From: Pseudomonas sp. GD03919 | GTDB lineage: Bacteria; Pseudomonadota; Gammaproteobacteria; Pseudomonadales; Pseudomonadaceae | Length of the DNA: 64,000 nt | Reading direction: 5' to 3' | Assembly (NCBI RefSeq): GCF_029814935.1 | Contig: NZ_CP104582.1 | Span: 310,001 to 374,000, forward strand | In this document: positions 57,501-64,000 of the stretch, piece by piece | Layout of the letters: the number at the start of each line of letters is the position of its first letter | Position numbering within the stretch: position 1 is the stretch's first letter | Position numbers and translations under genes: made by a program | The notes under the pieces: model-generated | Told to the model about the DNA's origin: nothing | The model's database searches: none | What the model saw: the letters and a program-made list of their open reading frames with translations, nothing else

Positions 57501-57524
57501 AAAGGGGATCGCCAGAATGTCTAA
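54501..57524 (+). CDS. soxA: sarcosine oxidase alpha subunit
   Basis: The 1007-residue NAD- and folate-binding subunit. An N-terminal ferredoxin-like 2Fe-2S-type fold (TFNGQTYQGYAGDSLAAALL) is followed by a dinucleotide-binding domain (VLIVGAGPAGLAAALAAGRSG, about 173-193 before trimming). The C-terminal half is a glycine-cleavage T-protein (GCV_T) domain that transfers the C1 unit to tetrahydrofolate. The start overlaps soxD by 4 bp, and its end overlaps soxG by 8 bp. Full family length, no defects. Confidence 0.96.
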   Translation: MSQVNRLAKGGRIDRSQPLSFTFNGQTYQGYAGDSLAAALLANGVDIVGRSFKYSRPRGIVAAGAEEPNAVLQIGSTEAAQIPNVRATQQALYSGLVANSTNGWPSVNTDLMGILGKVGGGMMPPGFYYKTFMYPQNLWMTYEKYIRKAAGLGRSPTEVDPDIYDQLNQHCDVLIVGAGPAGLAAALAAGRSGARVILADEQEEFGGSLLDTRETLDGKPAADWVAQAIAELQAMPEVTLLPRATVNGYHDHNFLTIHQRLTDHLGETAPMGQARQRMHRVRAKRVVLASGAHERPLVYANNDVPGNMLAGAVSTYVRRYGVAPGQELVLSTNNDYAYRVVLDWLDAGRQVVAVADARSNPRGSWVEEARARGVRILTGSAVVEARGSKRVTGARICAIDAKAHKVTSPGEVLDCDLIVSSGGYSPVVHLASHLGGRPEWREDILGFVPGPGNGIQQRIDAGAVNGVFALGDVLANGFEAGAKAAAEAGYKAVSGSLPQAEARQEEPMLALFQVPHDKSTARAPKQFVDLQNDVTAAGIELATREGFESVEHVKRYTALGFGTDQGKLGNINGLAIAARSMGISIVQMGTTMFRPNYTPVTFGAVAGRHCGELFDAKRYTAMQAWHVKNGAEFEDVGQWKRPWYFPKNGEDLHAAVARECLAVRNSVGILDASTLGKIDIQGPDAREFLNRVYTNAWTKLDVGKARYGLMCKEDGMVFDDGVTACLADNHFVMTTTTGGAARVMEWLEIYHQTEWPELKVYFTSVTDHWATMTLSGPNSRKLLAKVTDIDLDKDAFPFMSWKEGLVGGVPARVFRISFTGELSYEVNVQADYALGVWEQIIEAGKEFDLTPYGTETMHVLRAEKGFIIVGQDTDASVTPDDLNMGWCVGRTKPFSWIGKRGMNRADCLREDRKQLVGLKPVNPNQVLPEGAQLVFDPKQSIPMQMVGHVTSSYMSAAMGYSFAMAVVKGGLKRMGERVFAPLADGSVIEAEICSSVFYDPKGDRQNV

Positions 57525-58146
57525 CGTCAACGTCTATCAACAACGTCCCGCCGACATCGCCGGGCAATCGCCGCTGCACCATGCCGGCCTGCACGAACTG
57601 GTCGGCAAGGGGCGCAACAACGCCGGTATCACCCTGCGCGAGAAGAAGCTGCGTGGGCATCTGGTGATCCGTGGCGACGCCCGCGACACCGCCTTCTCTG
57701 GCGGCGTGCACAAGGCCCTGGGCCTTGAGCTGCCGGTGGCGCTGACCCTGGTAGCCGACGGCGACACCTCACTGCAGTGGCTGGGCCCGGACGAGTGGCT
57801 GCTGATCGTGCCTGGCGGCAGCGAGTTCGAAGTCGAGCGCAAACTGCGTGCGGCCCTTGAAGGCCAGCATGTCTCGGTGGTCAACGTCAGTGGCGGGCAG
57901 ACCCTGCTGGAGCTGTCCGGGCCGAAGGTGCGCGAGCTGCTGATGAAGTCGACCAGCTATGACGTGCACCCGAGCAACTTCCCGGTCGGCAAGGCGGTGG
58001 GCACCGTGTTCGCCAAGTCGCAGCTGGTGATTCGCCACACTGGCGAGGACACCTGGGAGCTGGTGGTTCGTCGTAGCTTCGCCGACTACTTCTGGCTCTG
58101 GCTGCAGGATGCCAGTGCCGAGTATGGGTTGGCGGTCGAGGCTTGA
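57517..58146 (+). CDS. soxG: sarcosine oxidase gamma subunit
   Basis: The 209-residue gamma subunit, related to the N-terminal part of the GCV_T fold. It is identified by order in the operon and by motifs such as LQWLGPDEWLLIVP and ELVVRRSFADYFWLWL. The ATG at 57517 overlaps the soxA stop by 8 bp, which indicates translational coupling for stoichiometric assembly. A repeat-containing gap separates it from purU. Confidence 0.94.
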   Translation: MSNVNVYQQRPADIAGQSPLHHAGLHELVGKGRNNAGITLREKKLRGHLVIRGDARDTAFSGGVHKALGLELPVALTLVADGDTSLQWLGPDEWLLIVPGGSEFEVERKLRAALEGQHVSVVNVSGGQTLLELSGPKVRELLMKSTSYDVHPSNFPVGKAVGTVFAKSQLVIRHTGEDTWELVVRRSFADYFWLWLQDASAEYGLAVEA

Positions 58147-58293
58147 GGCTGAACTTGAGGCATACGCGGACAGCTCCCTCTTCCTCCCGGAGACGACTGC
58201 ATGGAGCAGGAGGTAGGGGGCGCAGGATGCCAACGCTGAGGGGAGTTCGCTATGACGTGTGTCTGGCGTGGGTCTCACAAGCAGCCACGAACA

Positions 58294-58394
58294 ACCCCCT
58301 CTCCCTCCGGGAGAGGGTTGGGGTGAGGGGAAGGCAGACCGCGTTGTGTCGGATAGCCCTCACCCCCGGCCCCTCTCCCGGGGGGAGAGGGGTG
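58294..58394. repeat. CTCTCCC hairpin repeat between soxG and purU
   Basis: CCCTCTCCCTCCGGGAGAGG opens the block and CCCCTCTCCCGGGGGGAGAG closes it, the second such block inside the sox region. The rest of the gap 58147-58425 shows no gene. Confidence 0.8.
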
Positions 58395-58425
58395 AAGAGC
58401 AACGGAGTTTGTTTTGGAGTCTATG

Positions 58426-59289
58426 ATGAGCCGCACCCCCGACACCTGGATTCTCACCGCCCACTGCCCGAGCGTGCTCGGTACCGTGGATGCGGTGACG
58501 CGCTTTCTCTTCGAGCAGCGCTGCTACGTCACCGAGCACCACAGCTTCGATGACCGGCTGTCCTCGCGCTTTTTCATCCGCGTCGAGTTCCGCCAACCGC
58601 AGGACTTCGATGAGGCTGCGTTCCGTGCCGGGGTGGCCGAGCGGCTGGCGCCCTTCGACATGCAGGTCGAGCTGACCCCGCCGGGCTACCGCGCCAAGGT
58701 GGTGCTGATGGTGTCCAAGGCCGACCACTGCCTGCATGACTTGCTGTATCGCCAGCGCATCGGCCAGTTGGCCATGGACGTGGTGGCGGTGGTGTCCAAC
58801 CACCCGGATCTGGAACCGCTGGCGCGCTGGCACGGCATTCCCTACCACCATTTCCCGCTCGATCCGGCCGACAAGCCGGCGCAAGAGCGCAAGGTGCTGC
58901 AGGTGATCGAGGACACCGGCGCGGAGCTGGTGGTGCTCGCCCGCTACATGCAGGTGCTGTCGCCCGAGCTGTGTCGCCGGCTGGACGGCTGGGCGATCAA
59001 TATCCACCACTCGCTGCTGCCCGGTTTCAAGGGCGCCAAGCCCTACCACCAGGCCTACCAGAAGGGCGTCAAGTTGGTCGGTGCCACGGCGCACTACATC
59101 AACAACGACCTCGACGAGGGGCCGATCATCGCCCAGGGCGTGGAGGCGGTGGATCACGCGCATTACCCGGAGGACCTGATCGCCAAGGGCCGCGATATCG
59201 AATGTCTGACCCTGGCCCGCGCCGTCGGCTACCACATCGACCGCCGTGTGTTCCTCAATGCCAACCGCACTGTGGTGCTCAACGCCTGA
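58426..59289 (+). CDS. purU: formyltetrahydrofolate deformylase
   Basis: Hydrolyses 10-formyl-tetrahydrofolate to formate and tetrahydrofolate, regenerating the C1 carrier for sarcosine oxidase. The 287-residue protein has an N-terminal ACT-like domain (ILTAHCPSVLGTVDAVTRFL) and a formyltransferase-like catalytic domain with INIHHSLLPGFKG and its His. The ATG at 58426 is favoured by GGAG at 58416-58419. ATG 58423 and TTG 58414 are in frame but badly spaced. Confidence 0.95.
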   Translation: MSRTPDTWILTAHCPSVLGTVDAVTRFLFEQRCYVTEHHSFDDRLSSRFFIRVEFRQPQDFDEAAFRAGVAERLAPFDMQVELTPPGYRAKVVLMVSKADHCLHDLLYRQRIGQLAMDVVAVVSNHPDLEPLARWHGIPYHHFPLDPADKPAQERKVLQVIEDTGAELVVLARYMQVLSPELCRRLDGWAINIHHSLLPGFKGAKPYHQAYQKGVKLVGATAHYINNDLDEGPIIAQGVEAVDHAHYPEDLIAKGRDIECLTLARAVGYHIDRRVFLNANRTVVLNA

Positions 59290-59307
59290 ACACGAGGCTA
59301 CCTGGCT

Positions 59308-59541
59308 GTAGGGTGGGTCGGGCGGCGCTCCGCTTCAGCCCACAGGCTTTTTCGGTAGGCTAAAGTGGAAGGCCGCCCGGCCCACCCTAGAGAAGGAGTC
59401 GCAACGTAAAACGCTATTTGGTGGGCTAAAGCCCACCCTACGGTAACAACGGTGCCATTTGTAGGGTGGGCTTTAGCCCACCAGGCGCAACGGAAGAACG
59501 TAATTGGTGGGCTAAGGCGGATCGCCGCTCGGCCCACCCTA
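59308..59541. repeat. cluster of REP-like inverted repeats between purU and fdhA
   Basis: At least two complete pairs of the GTAGGGTGGGC family are packed here. A degenerate pair lies at 59308-59389. Clean arms GGTGGGCTAAAGCCCACCCT plus AC (59420-59441) and GTAGGGTGGGCTTTAGCCCA plus CC (59461-59482) follow. A longer variant arm ends at 59541. The 373-bp gap has no other feature. Confidence 0.85.
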
Positions 59542-59662
59542 CGGAAACCGCCCTGCCAGGCTTTACCGGCGGTTTCCGGCAACAGATGCAACAAGCTCCA
59601 GTGCAAGGTCGCGCGGCCCGTCGGTCGCGTCTTGTGTCCACAACAAGAAAGGAGAGTTACGC

Positions 59663-60862
59663 ATGTCTGGTAATCGTGGTGTGGTTTATCTCGGTACGGG
59701 CAAGGTCGAAGTGCAGAAGATCGACTACCCGAAAATGCAGGATCCGCGCGGCAAGAAGATCGAGCACGGGGTCATCCTGAAAGTCGTTTCCACCAATATC
59801 TGTGGCTCCGACCAGCACATGGTGCGTGGCCGTACCACCGCACAGGTCGGCCTGGTGCTGGGCCACGAGATCACCGGTGAGGTGATCGAGAAGGGCCGCG
59901 ATGTCGAGCGTCTGCAGATCGGCGATCTGGTTTCCGTGCCCTTCAACGTCGCCTGCGGCCGCTGCCGCAGCTGCAAGGAACAGCACACCGGCGTCTGCCT
60001 GACCGTCAACCCAGCGCGTGCCGGTGGCGCCTACGGCTACGTCGACATGGGCGACTGGACCGGCGGTCAGGCCGAATACGTGCTGGTGCCCTACGCCGAC
60101 TTCAATCTGCTCAAGCTGCCGGACCGCGACAAGGCCATGGAGAAGATCCGTGACCTGACCTGCCTGTCCGACATTCTGCCCACCGGTTACCACGGTGCGG
60201 TCACTGCGGGCGTTGGCCCGGGCAGCACCGTCTACGTCGCCGGTGCCGGCCCGGTCGGTCTGGCCGCCGCCGCTTCGGCGCGTCTGCTCGGCGCCGCCGT
60301 GGTCATAGTCGGCGACGTCAACCCGGTGCGCCTGGCCCATGCCAAGGCGGTGGGCTTCGAGATCGCCGACCTGTCCAAGGACACGCCGCTGCATGAGCAG
60401 ATCGCCGAGCTGCTCGGCGAGCCGGAAGTCGATTGCGCCATCGACTGCGTGGGCTTCGAGGCCCGCGGTCACGGCCATGACGGCGCGCAGCACGAGGCCC
60501 CGGCCACCGTGCTCAACTCGCTGATGCAGGTCACCCGCGTGGCCGGCAAGATCGGTATTCCCGGCCTCTACGTCACCGAAGACCCGGGCGCGGTGGACGC
60601 GGCGGCGAAGATCGGCGCTCTGAGCATCCGCTTCGGCCTCGGCTGGGCCAAGTCGCACAGCTTCCACACCGGCCAGACCCCGGTGATGAAGTACAACCGC
60701 GCGCTGATGCAGGCCATCATGTGGGATCGCATCAACATCGCCGAGGTGGTCGGTGTGCAGGTCATCAGCCTGGACGATGCGCCGCGTGGCTACGGCGAGT
60801 TCGATGCCGGCGTGCCGAAGAAATTCGTCATCGACCCGCATAAGACCTTCAGTGCGGCGTGA
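59663..60862 (+). CDS. fdhA: glutathione-independent formaldehyde dehydrogenase
   Basis: Zinc- and NAD-dependent oxidation of formaldehyde to formate, detoxifying the product of betaine and sarcosine demethylation. The 399-residue protein has the catalytic zinc ligands Cys47 and His68, structural zinc Cys98, Cys101, Cys104 and Cys112, and a Rossmann motif AGAGPVGLAAAASARLLGA. These match P. putida formaldehyde dehydrogenase with an offset of one. GGAGAG precedes the ATG. Confidence 0.97.
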   Translation: MSGNRGVVYLGTGKVEVQKIDYPKMQDPRGKKIEHGVILKVVSTNICGSDQHMVRGRTTAQVGLVLGHEITGEVIEKGRDVERLQIGDLVSVPFNVACGRCRSCKEQHTGVCLTVNPARAGGAYGYVDMGDWTGGQAEYVLVPYADFNLLKLPDRDKAMEKIRDLTCLSDILPTGYHGAVTAGVGPGSTVYVAGAGPVGLAAAASARLLGAAVVIVGDVNPVRLAHAKAVGFEIADLSKDTPLHEQIAELLGEPEVDCAIDCVGFEARGHGHDGAQHEAPATVLNSLMQVTRVAGKIGIPGLYVTEDPGAVDAAAKIGALSIRFGLGWAKSHSFHTGQTPVMKYNRALMQAIMWDRINIAEVVGVQVISLDDAPRGYGEFDAGVPKKFVIDPHKTFSAA

Positions 60863-60931
60863 CGTCGTGACCTGGGCGTAGTCCCAGGTCGCCCTTTCAC
60901 GGCCTAGACGCATTGGTCCGCGCCTTTCTTT

Positions 60932-60955
60932 GGGAGCCTTCGGGCTCCCATTTTC
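60932..60955 (+). terminator. rho-independent terminator after fdhA
   Basis: GGGAGCC-TTC-GGGCTCCC followed by ATTTT lies about 70 bp after the fdhA stop. The acyltransferase gene converges from the other side. Confidence 0.8.
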
Positions 60956-60967
60956 TGTTACGTGCAA

Positions 60968-61858
60968 TCACTGCCACTCGGCACGGATTTGCGCTATGCG
61001 CGCGTCCTTCTCCTGCCAGAGCTGAGTGACCCAGTCCTGCATGTACTGGCGAAATACCGGGTCGTTCTGGTAGTCGCCCTGCCACAGTTCGGCAGCCAGG
61101 TTGCGCGTCTGGATATCGACGATCACCTTGTCCACCTGACCGCTGAGCAGTGCCCAAAAGCCCGGCGCTTTGCCCTCGGGATACACCAGTGTCACGTCCA
61201 GCACGGCGTCGATCTGTTCACCCAGCGTCGCGAGTACGAACGCCACGCCGCCGGCTTTGGGCTTGAGCAGGTAGCGGTAGGGCGACTGCTGTTGCGCCTG
61301 CTTGGCCGGGGTGAAGCGGGTGCCCTCCAGGTAGTTGACCACGGTGACCGGCAGGCGCTTGAACTTCTCGCAGGCGGCCTTGGTGATCTCCAGGTCCTTG
61401 CCCTTCATATGCGGGTTCTTCTGCAGAAAGGCCTTGGAGTAACGCTTCATGAAGGGGTAATCGAGTGCCCAGAAGGCCAGGCCGAGAAAGGGCACCCAGA
61501 TCAGCTCCTGCTTGAGGAAGAACTTGAAGTAGGGCGTGCGGCGATTGAAGGCCTGCACCAGTGCCGGAATATCGACCCAGGACTGGTGATTGCTGATCAC
61601 CAGGTAGGAGGTGTCGCGGCGCAGCTCGGCATTGCCGCGAATGTCCCAGTGCGTCGGGGTGAGCAGGGCGAAGAGGCGCTTGCAGTTCTCGGCCCAGAAC
61701 TCGGCCACCCACATCACCCCGCGCGAGCAGGCATCGCGCGCCGCCTGGCCCGGCAGGACGAACTTGGCCAGGGCGATCAGCAGCAGTGGGCCGATCAGCA
61801 GCAGGGTGTTACCCAGCAGCAGAATGACATTGAGTAAGCCGATCAACAGGGGGCGCAT
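60968..61858 (-). CDS. PlsC-like acyltransferase (YihG type)
   Basis: The 296-residue membrane protein has two N-terminal hydrophobic segments. Its acyltransferase motifs are NHQSWVD (the NHx4D box) and LEGTRFT, the LPLAT family pattern. The length and the sequence around LNVILLLGNTLLLIGPLLL recall E. coli YihG, which adjusts fatty-acyl composition of phospholipids. The exact acceptor is unknown. It stands alone, convergent with fdhA. Confidence 0.9.
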   Translation of the reverse strand: MRPLLIGLLNVILLLGNTLLLIGPLLLIALAKFVLPGQAARDACSRGVMWVAEFWAENCKRLFALLTPTHWDIRGNAELRRDTSYLVISNHQSWVDIPALVQAFNRRTPYFKFFLKQELIWVPFLGLAFWALDYPFMKRYSKAFLQKNPHMKGKDLEITKAACEKFKRLPVTVVNYLEGTRFTPAKQAQQQSPYRYLLKPKAGGVAFVLATLGEQIDAVLDVTLVYPEGKAPGFWALLSGQVDKVIVDIQTRNLAAELWQGDYQNDPVFRQYMQDWVTQLWQEKDARIAQIRAEWQ

Positions 61859-62041
61859 GGCAACTCCTTGGCAGGCGTGGACGCCGCATCATAAGCACCT
61901 GTTGGTTGTGGCTCAAAATCGTCACCAGTGGCCTATGGCCATTTTTTGTCAAAGCCCTGATGCGGGTCAGTGTGAAAAATCAGGGAATTATCCGACAATG
62001 ACAAGGCCCAGCTCCCGGACTCCCTCGCCAACCCGTTCTGG

Positions 62042-63289
62042 ATGATGTCGATGTTGAAACGTATTGCGGTGGCCGATCTGCGGATCGGTATGTACATCCA
62101 GGAGTTTTGCGGATCATGGATGGATCACCCCTTCTGGAAGTCCAAGTTCGTGCTCAGCTCGGAAAAGGATCTGGCCCGCATTCGCAGCAGTGCGATCACC
62201 GAGCTGTGGATCGATGTCGGCAAGGGGGCTGATGTAACCCCTGGTGTGCAGGCCACGACCGAAGAAGAGGCCGAATGCGAGGCCGAAGCGCGGCTGCTGG
62301 CCGCCATCGAGCCGCCCAAGGTCAAAGCCCTGTCGATGGAGCAGGAGCTGGAACAGGCCGTCAGACTCTGCGCGCGTTCCCGGCAGGCGGTCATGGAAAT
62401 GTTTAACGATGCGCGCATGGGGCAGGCGCTGCAGTTCGAGCAGGCCGAGGCACTGGTCGAGGAGATTTCCGAATCGGTTCTGCGTCACCCCAACGCGCTG
62501 ATCAGCCTGGCGCGGCTCAAGCACAGCAATGAATACACCTACATGCACTCGGTTGCCGTATGCGCGCTGATGATCGCGCTGGCGCGCAAGCTCGGCTTGC
62601 CCGAGGATGCCGTGCGCGAGGCCGGGCTGGCCGGGCTGCTGCATGACATCGGTAAGATGGCCGTCCCGCAGGAGCTGCTGGACAAGCCCGGCAAGCTTAC
62701 CGACACCGAGTTCGCCAAGGTGCGCAAGCACCCGGAGGAAGGCGGCAGCATTCTGCTGGCGAGCAAACAGGTCAGCGCGCTGGTGCTCGACGTATGCCTG
62801 CATCACCACGAAAAGGTCGACGGCAGTGGCTATCCTCACCGTCTGCAGGGCGACCAGATCAGCCTGATGGCGAAGATGGGCGCGGTCTGCGACGTGTATG
62901 ACGCCATCACCTCGAACCGTCCCTACAAGCAGGGCTGGGATCCGGCCGAGTCGATCCGCAAGATGGCCGAGTGGAAGGGGCATTTCGACGAGGCCGTGTT
63001 CCAGGCCTTCGTCAAGACGGTTGGCATCTACCCGGTCGGCGCGCTGGTGCGCCTGCAGAGCGGGCGTCTGGCGGTAGTCATGGAGCAGAATCCCAAGGCG
63101 CTGCTGGCGCCCAGGGTCAAGGTGTTCTTCTCGGCCAAGTCGCGTTTGCCGCTGCCACAAAGCATCGTCGACCTGAGCAAGATTACCGACCAGGACCGTA
63201 TCGTCGGCCGTGAGTCGGCCGAGGAGTGGGGCTTCGAGCGGCTCGACGAGTTGTGGAGTGGGATGGATCTGGAGGGGCGCGGCCGCTAG
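62042..63289 (+). CDS. HD-GYP domain protein with N-terminal DUF3391, probable c-di-GMP phosphodiesterase
   Basis: The 415-residue protein begins with a DUF3391 module (RIAVADLRIGMYIQEFCGSW). The HD-GYP domain has HD at 201-202 in LLHDIGKMAVP, HPEEG at 230-234, and HHHEKVDGSGYP at 254-265. All metal and GYP residues appear intact, so it is expected to degrade cyclic-di-GMP. No membrane or receiver domain is present. Several in-frame ATGs (62042, 62045, 62051) lie close together without a clear ribosome-binding site. Confidence 0.92.
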   Translation: MMSMLKRIAVADLRIGMYIQEFCGSWMDHPFWKSKFVLSSEKDLARIRSSAITELWIDVGKGADVTPGVQATTEEEAECEAEARLLAAIEPPKVKALSMEQELEQAVRLCARSRQAVMEMFNDARMGQALQFEQAEALVEEISESVLRHPNALISLARLKHSNEYTYMHSVAVCALMIALARKLGLPEDAVREAGLAGLLHDIGKMAVPQELLDKPGKLTDTEFAKVRKHPEEGGSILLASKQVSALVLDVCLHHHEKVDGSGYPHRLQGDQISLMAKMGAVCDVYDAITSNRPYKQGWDPAESIRKMAEWKGHFDEAVFQAFVKTVGIYPVGALVRLQSGRLAVVMEQNPKALLAPRVKVFFSAKSRLPLPQSIVDLSKITDQDRIVGRESAEEWGFERLDELWSGMDLEGRGR

Positions 63290-63376
63290 TTCGCAGCATG
63301 TTATAACGCTTCTGGTGGAACACGGCAGGCGCATGGCAGTCGTAGGTTCGGTTACCGCAAACGAGAGGACCTGACC

Positions 63377-63886
63377 GTGAAATACGCTCTGCTCCTGCTG
63401 GCCGCCGCCATCAGTCTGCCGACCATGGCCGATGAACAACCGGACCTTTACGGCCGCTACGAACTGATCAAGCTCCCTGTTCTGGGCCAGACCCTCAAGG
63501 CCAAGATGGACACCGGCGCGATGACCGCCTCGCTATCGGCCAAGGACATCGAATCGTTCGAGCGTGATGGTCAGGACTGGGTGCGTTTCCGCCTGGCTGT
63601 AGAGGGTGCCGAAGATACGGTTTACGAGCATCCGCTGGTGCGCATCGCCGAGATCAAGAAGCGTACCGAAGAGAGCGGTGCCGAGGCTCAGGAAGTCGCC
63701 TACTCGCAACGCCCGGTGATCGAGATGCCGATCTGCCTCGGCGAAGAGGAACGCACCATCGAAGTCAACCTGACGGACCGCAGCACTTTCAGCTATCCGC
63801 TGCTGATCGGTGCCAGCGCCATGCGCGATCTTGGTGCAGCCGTGGACCCGGCCGAGCGCTACACCCGCGATCGTCCCCAATGCTGA
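63377..63886 (+). CDS. exported retropepsin-like protein (COG4067, putative ATP-dependent zinc protease family)
   Basis: The 169-residue protein has a signal peptide (LLLLAAAISLPTMA) and a retropepsin-like fold with the catalytic-type Asp45-Thr-Gly in AKMDTGAMTASL and the later LLIGASAMRDLG strand. The family name of zinc protease is a database label. The DTG motif suggests an aspartyl-protease-like relative of RimB. Starts with GTG at 63377 behind GAGAGGA. The remaining 114 bp of the window show no recognisable feature. Confidence 0.85.
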   Translation: MKYALLLLAAAISLPTMADEQPDLYGRYELIKLPVLGQTLKAKMDTGAMTASLSAKDIESFERDGQDWVRFRLAVEGAEDTVYEHPLVRIAEIKKRTEESGAEAQEVAYSQRPVIEMPICLGEEERTIEVNLTDRSTFSYPLLIGASAMRDLGAAVDPAERYTRDRPQC

Positions 63887-64000
63887 GTTAATTGTCGCAT
63901 TTCGGAAAAGGCTGATACTCATTGGCCATTACATTCGTCGAGAGTGCCTAGTATCGACTTCCTTGCCCTCAGGGGTGTTGGACCTAGCGCCACTCAGTTG

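Noticed and set aside
54954..57530. Long minus-strand open frame opposite soxA
   Set aside because: Same reason: soxA is full-length and unambiguous, and the antisense product has no recognisable domain.
44411..62005. Identical 15-mer TCCGACAATGACAAG at 44411 and 61991
   Set aside because: In 64 kb a shared 15-mer is expected about once or twice by chance, and the two contexts have nothing in common.

Overview
The window is a high-GC gammaproteobacterial chromosome segment that reads as Pseudomonas (sensu lato). The gene orders rpoH, metX-metW, yggT-proC-yggS/pilT-pilU, glnA/ntrBC/thiI/typA and gbcA-gbcB/glyA-soxBDAG-purU-fdhA are those I remember from Pseudomonas genomes. Several intergenic REP-like repeat families also point to that genus. 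No rRNA, tRNA, prophage, insertion sequence or CRISPR array was recognised.

Layout. 1-5.0 kb: rpoH, mtgA, thiS-thiG and trmB, with a 77-bp tandem array of terminator-like hairpins. 5.1-10.5 kb: a MITE-like element, a DUF1329 protein, a GNAT enzyme, a P-loop kinase-like protein, DUF3392, hemW-rdgB and DUF4426. 10.5-20.4 kb: metXW and yggT-proC-yggS/pilTU. Between these two blocks lie an antitoxin-like ORF with a frameshifted zeta-type toxin, a dynamin-like GTPase, and a frameshifted DUF167 gene. 20.3-22.5 kb: a two-gene DNA-metabolism operon (radical SAM protein plus its TIGR03915-type partner) under a near-ideal LexA box. 23-34 kb: ntrC-ntrB, two DUF4124 paralogues, glnA with a sigma-54 promoter and NtrC-like sites, thiI, typA and two RNA methyltransferases.

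34.4-60.9 kb is a one-carbon and methylamine-type catabolic region. GbcAB demethylates glycine betaine. Creatininase and creatinase convert creatinine through creatine to sarcosine plus urea. The SoxBDAG oxidase turns sarcosine into glycine and a C1 unit. GlyA makes serine, SdaB makes pyruvate, LtaE handles threonine and glycine, and PurU and FdhA dispose of C1 units as formate. Two transporters (BCCT and SSS, the latter preceded by a 37-residue membrane peptide), a dCache chemoreceptor and two GlxA/GbdR-type AraC regulators complete it. Dimethylglycine demethylase is not in the window.

The most notable signal is a 55-bp promoter architecture in front of five transcription units of this region (gbcA, gbcB, sdaB, creatinase, glyA-sox). 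It is a TGANCA-type direct repeat with 21-bp spacing around a GTCG core, followed at fixed distance by a weak -35 and a CAAT-type -10. It is probably the operator of a GbdR-like activator. A second unusual structure is a four-unit degenerate repeat with DnaA-box-like motifs (TTATGCACA/TTATCCACA) in the 793-bp gap before sdaB.

61-64 kb: an acyltransferase, an HD-GYP protein and a small periplasmic retropepsin-like protein.
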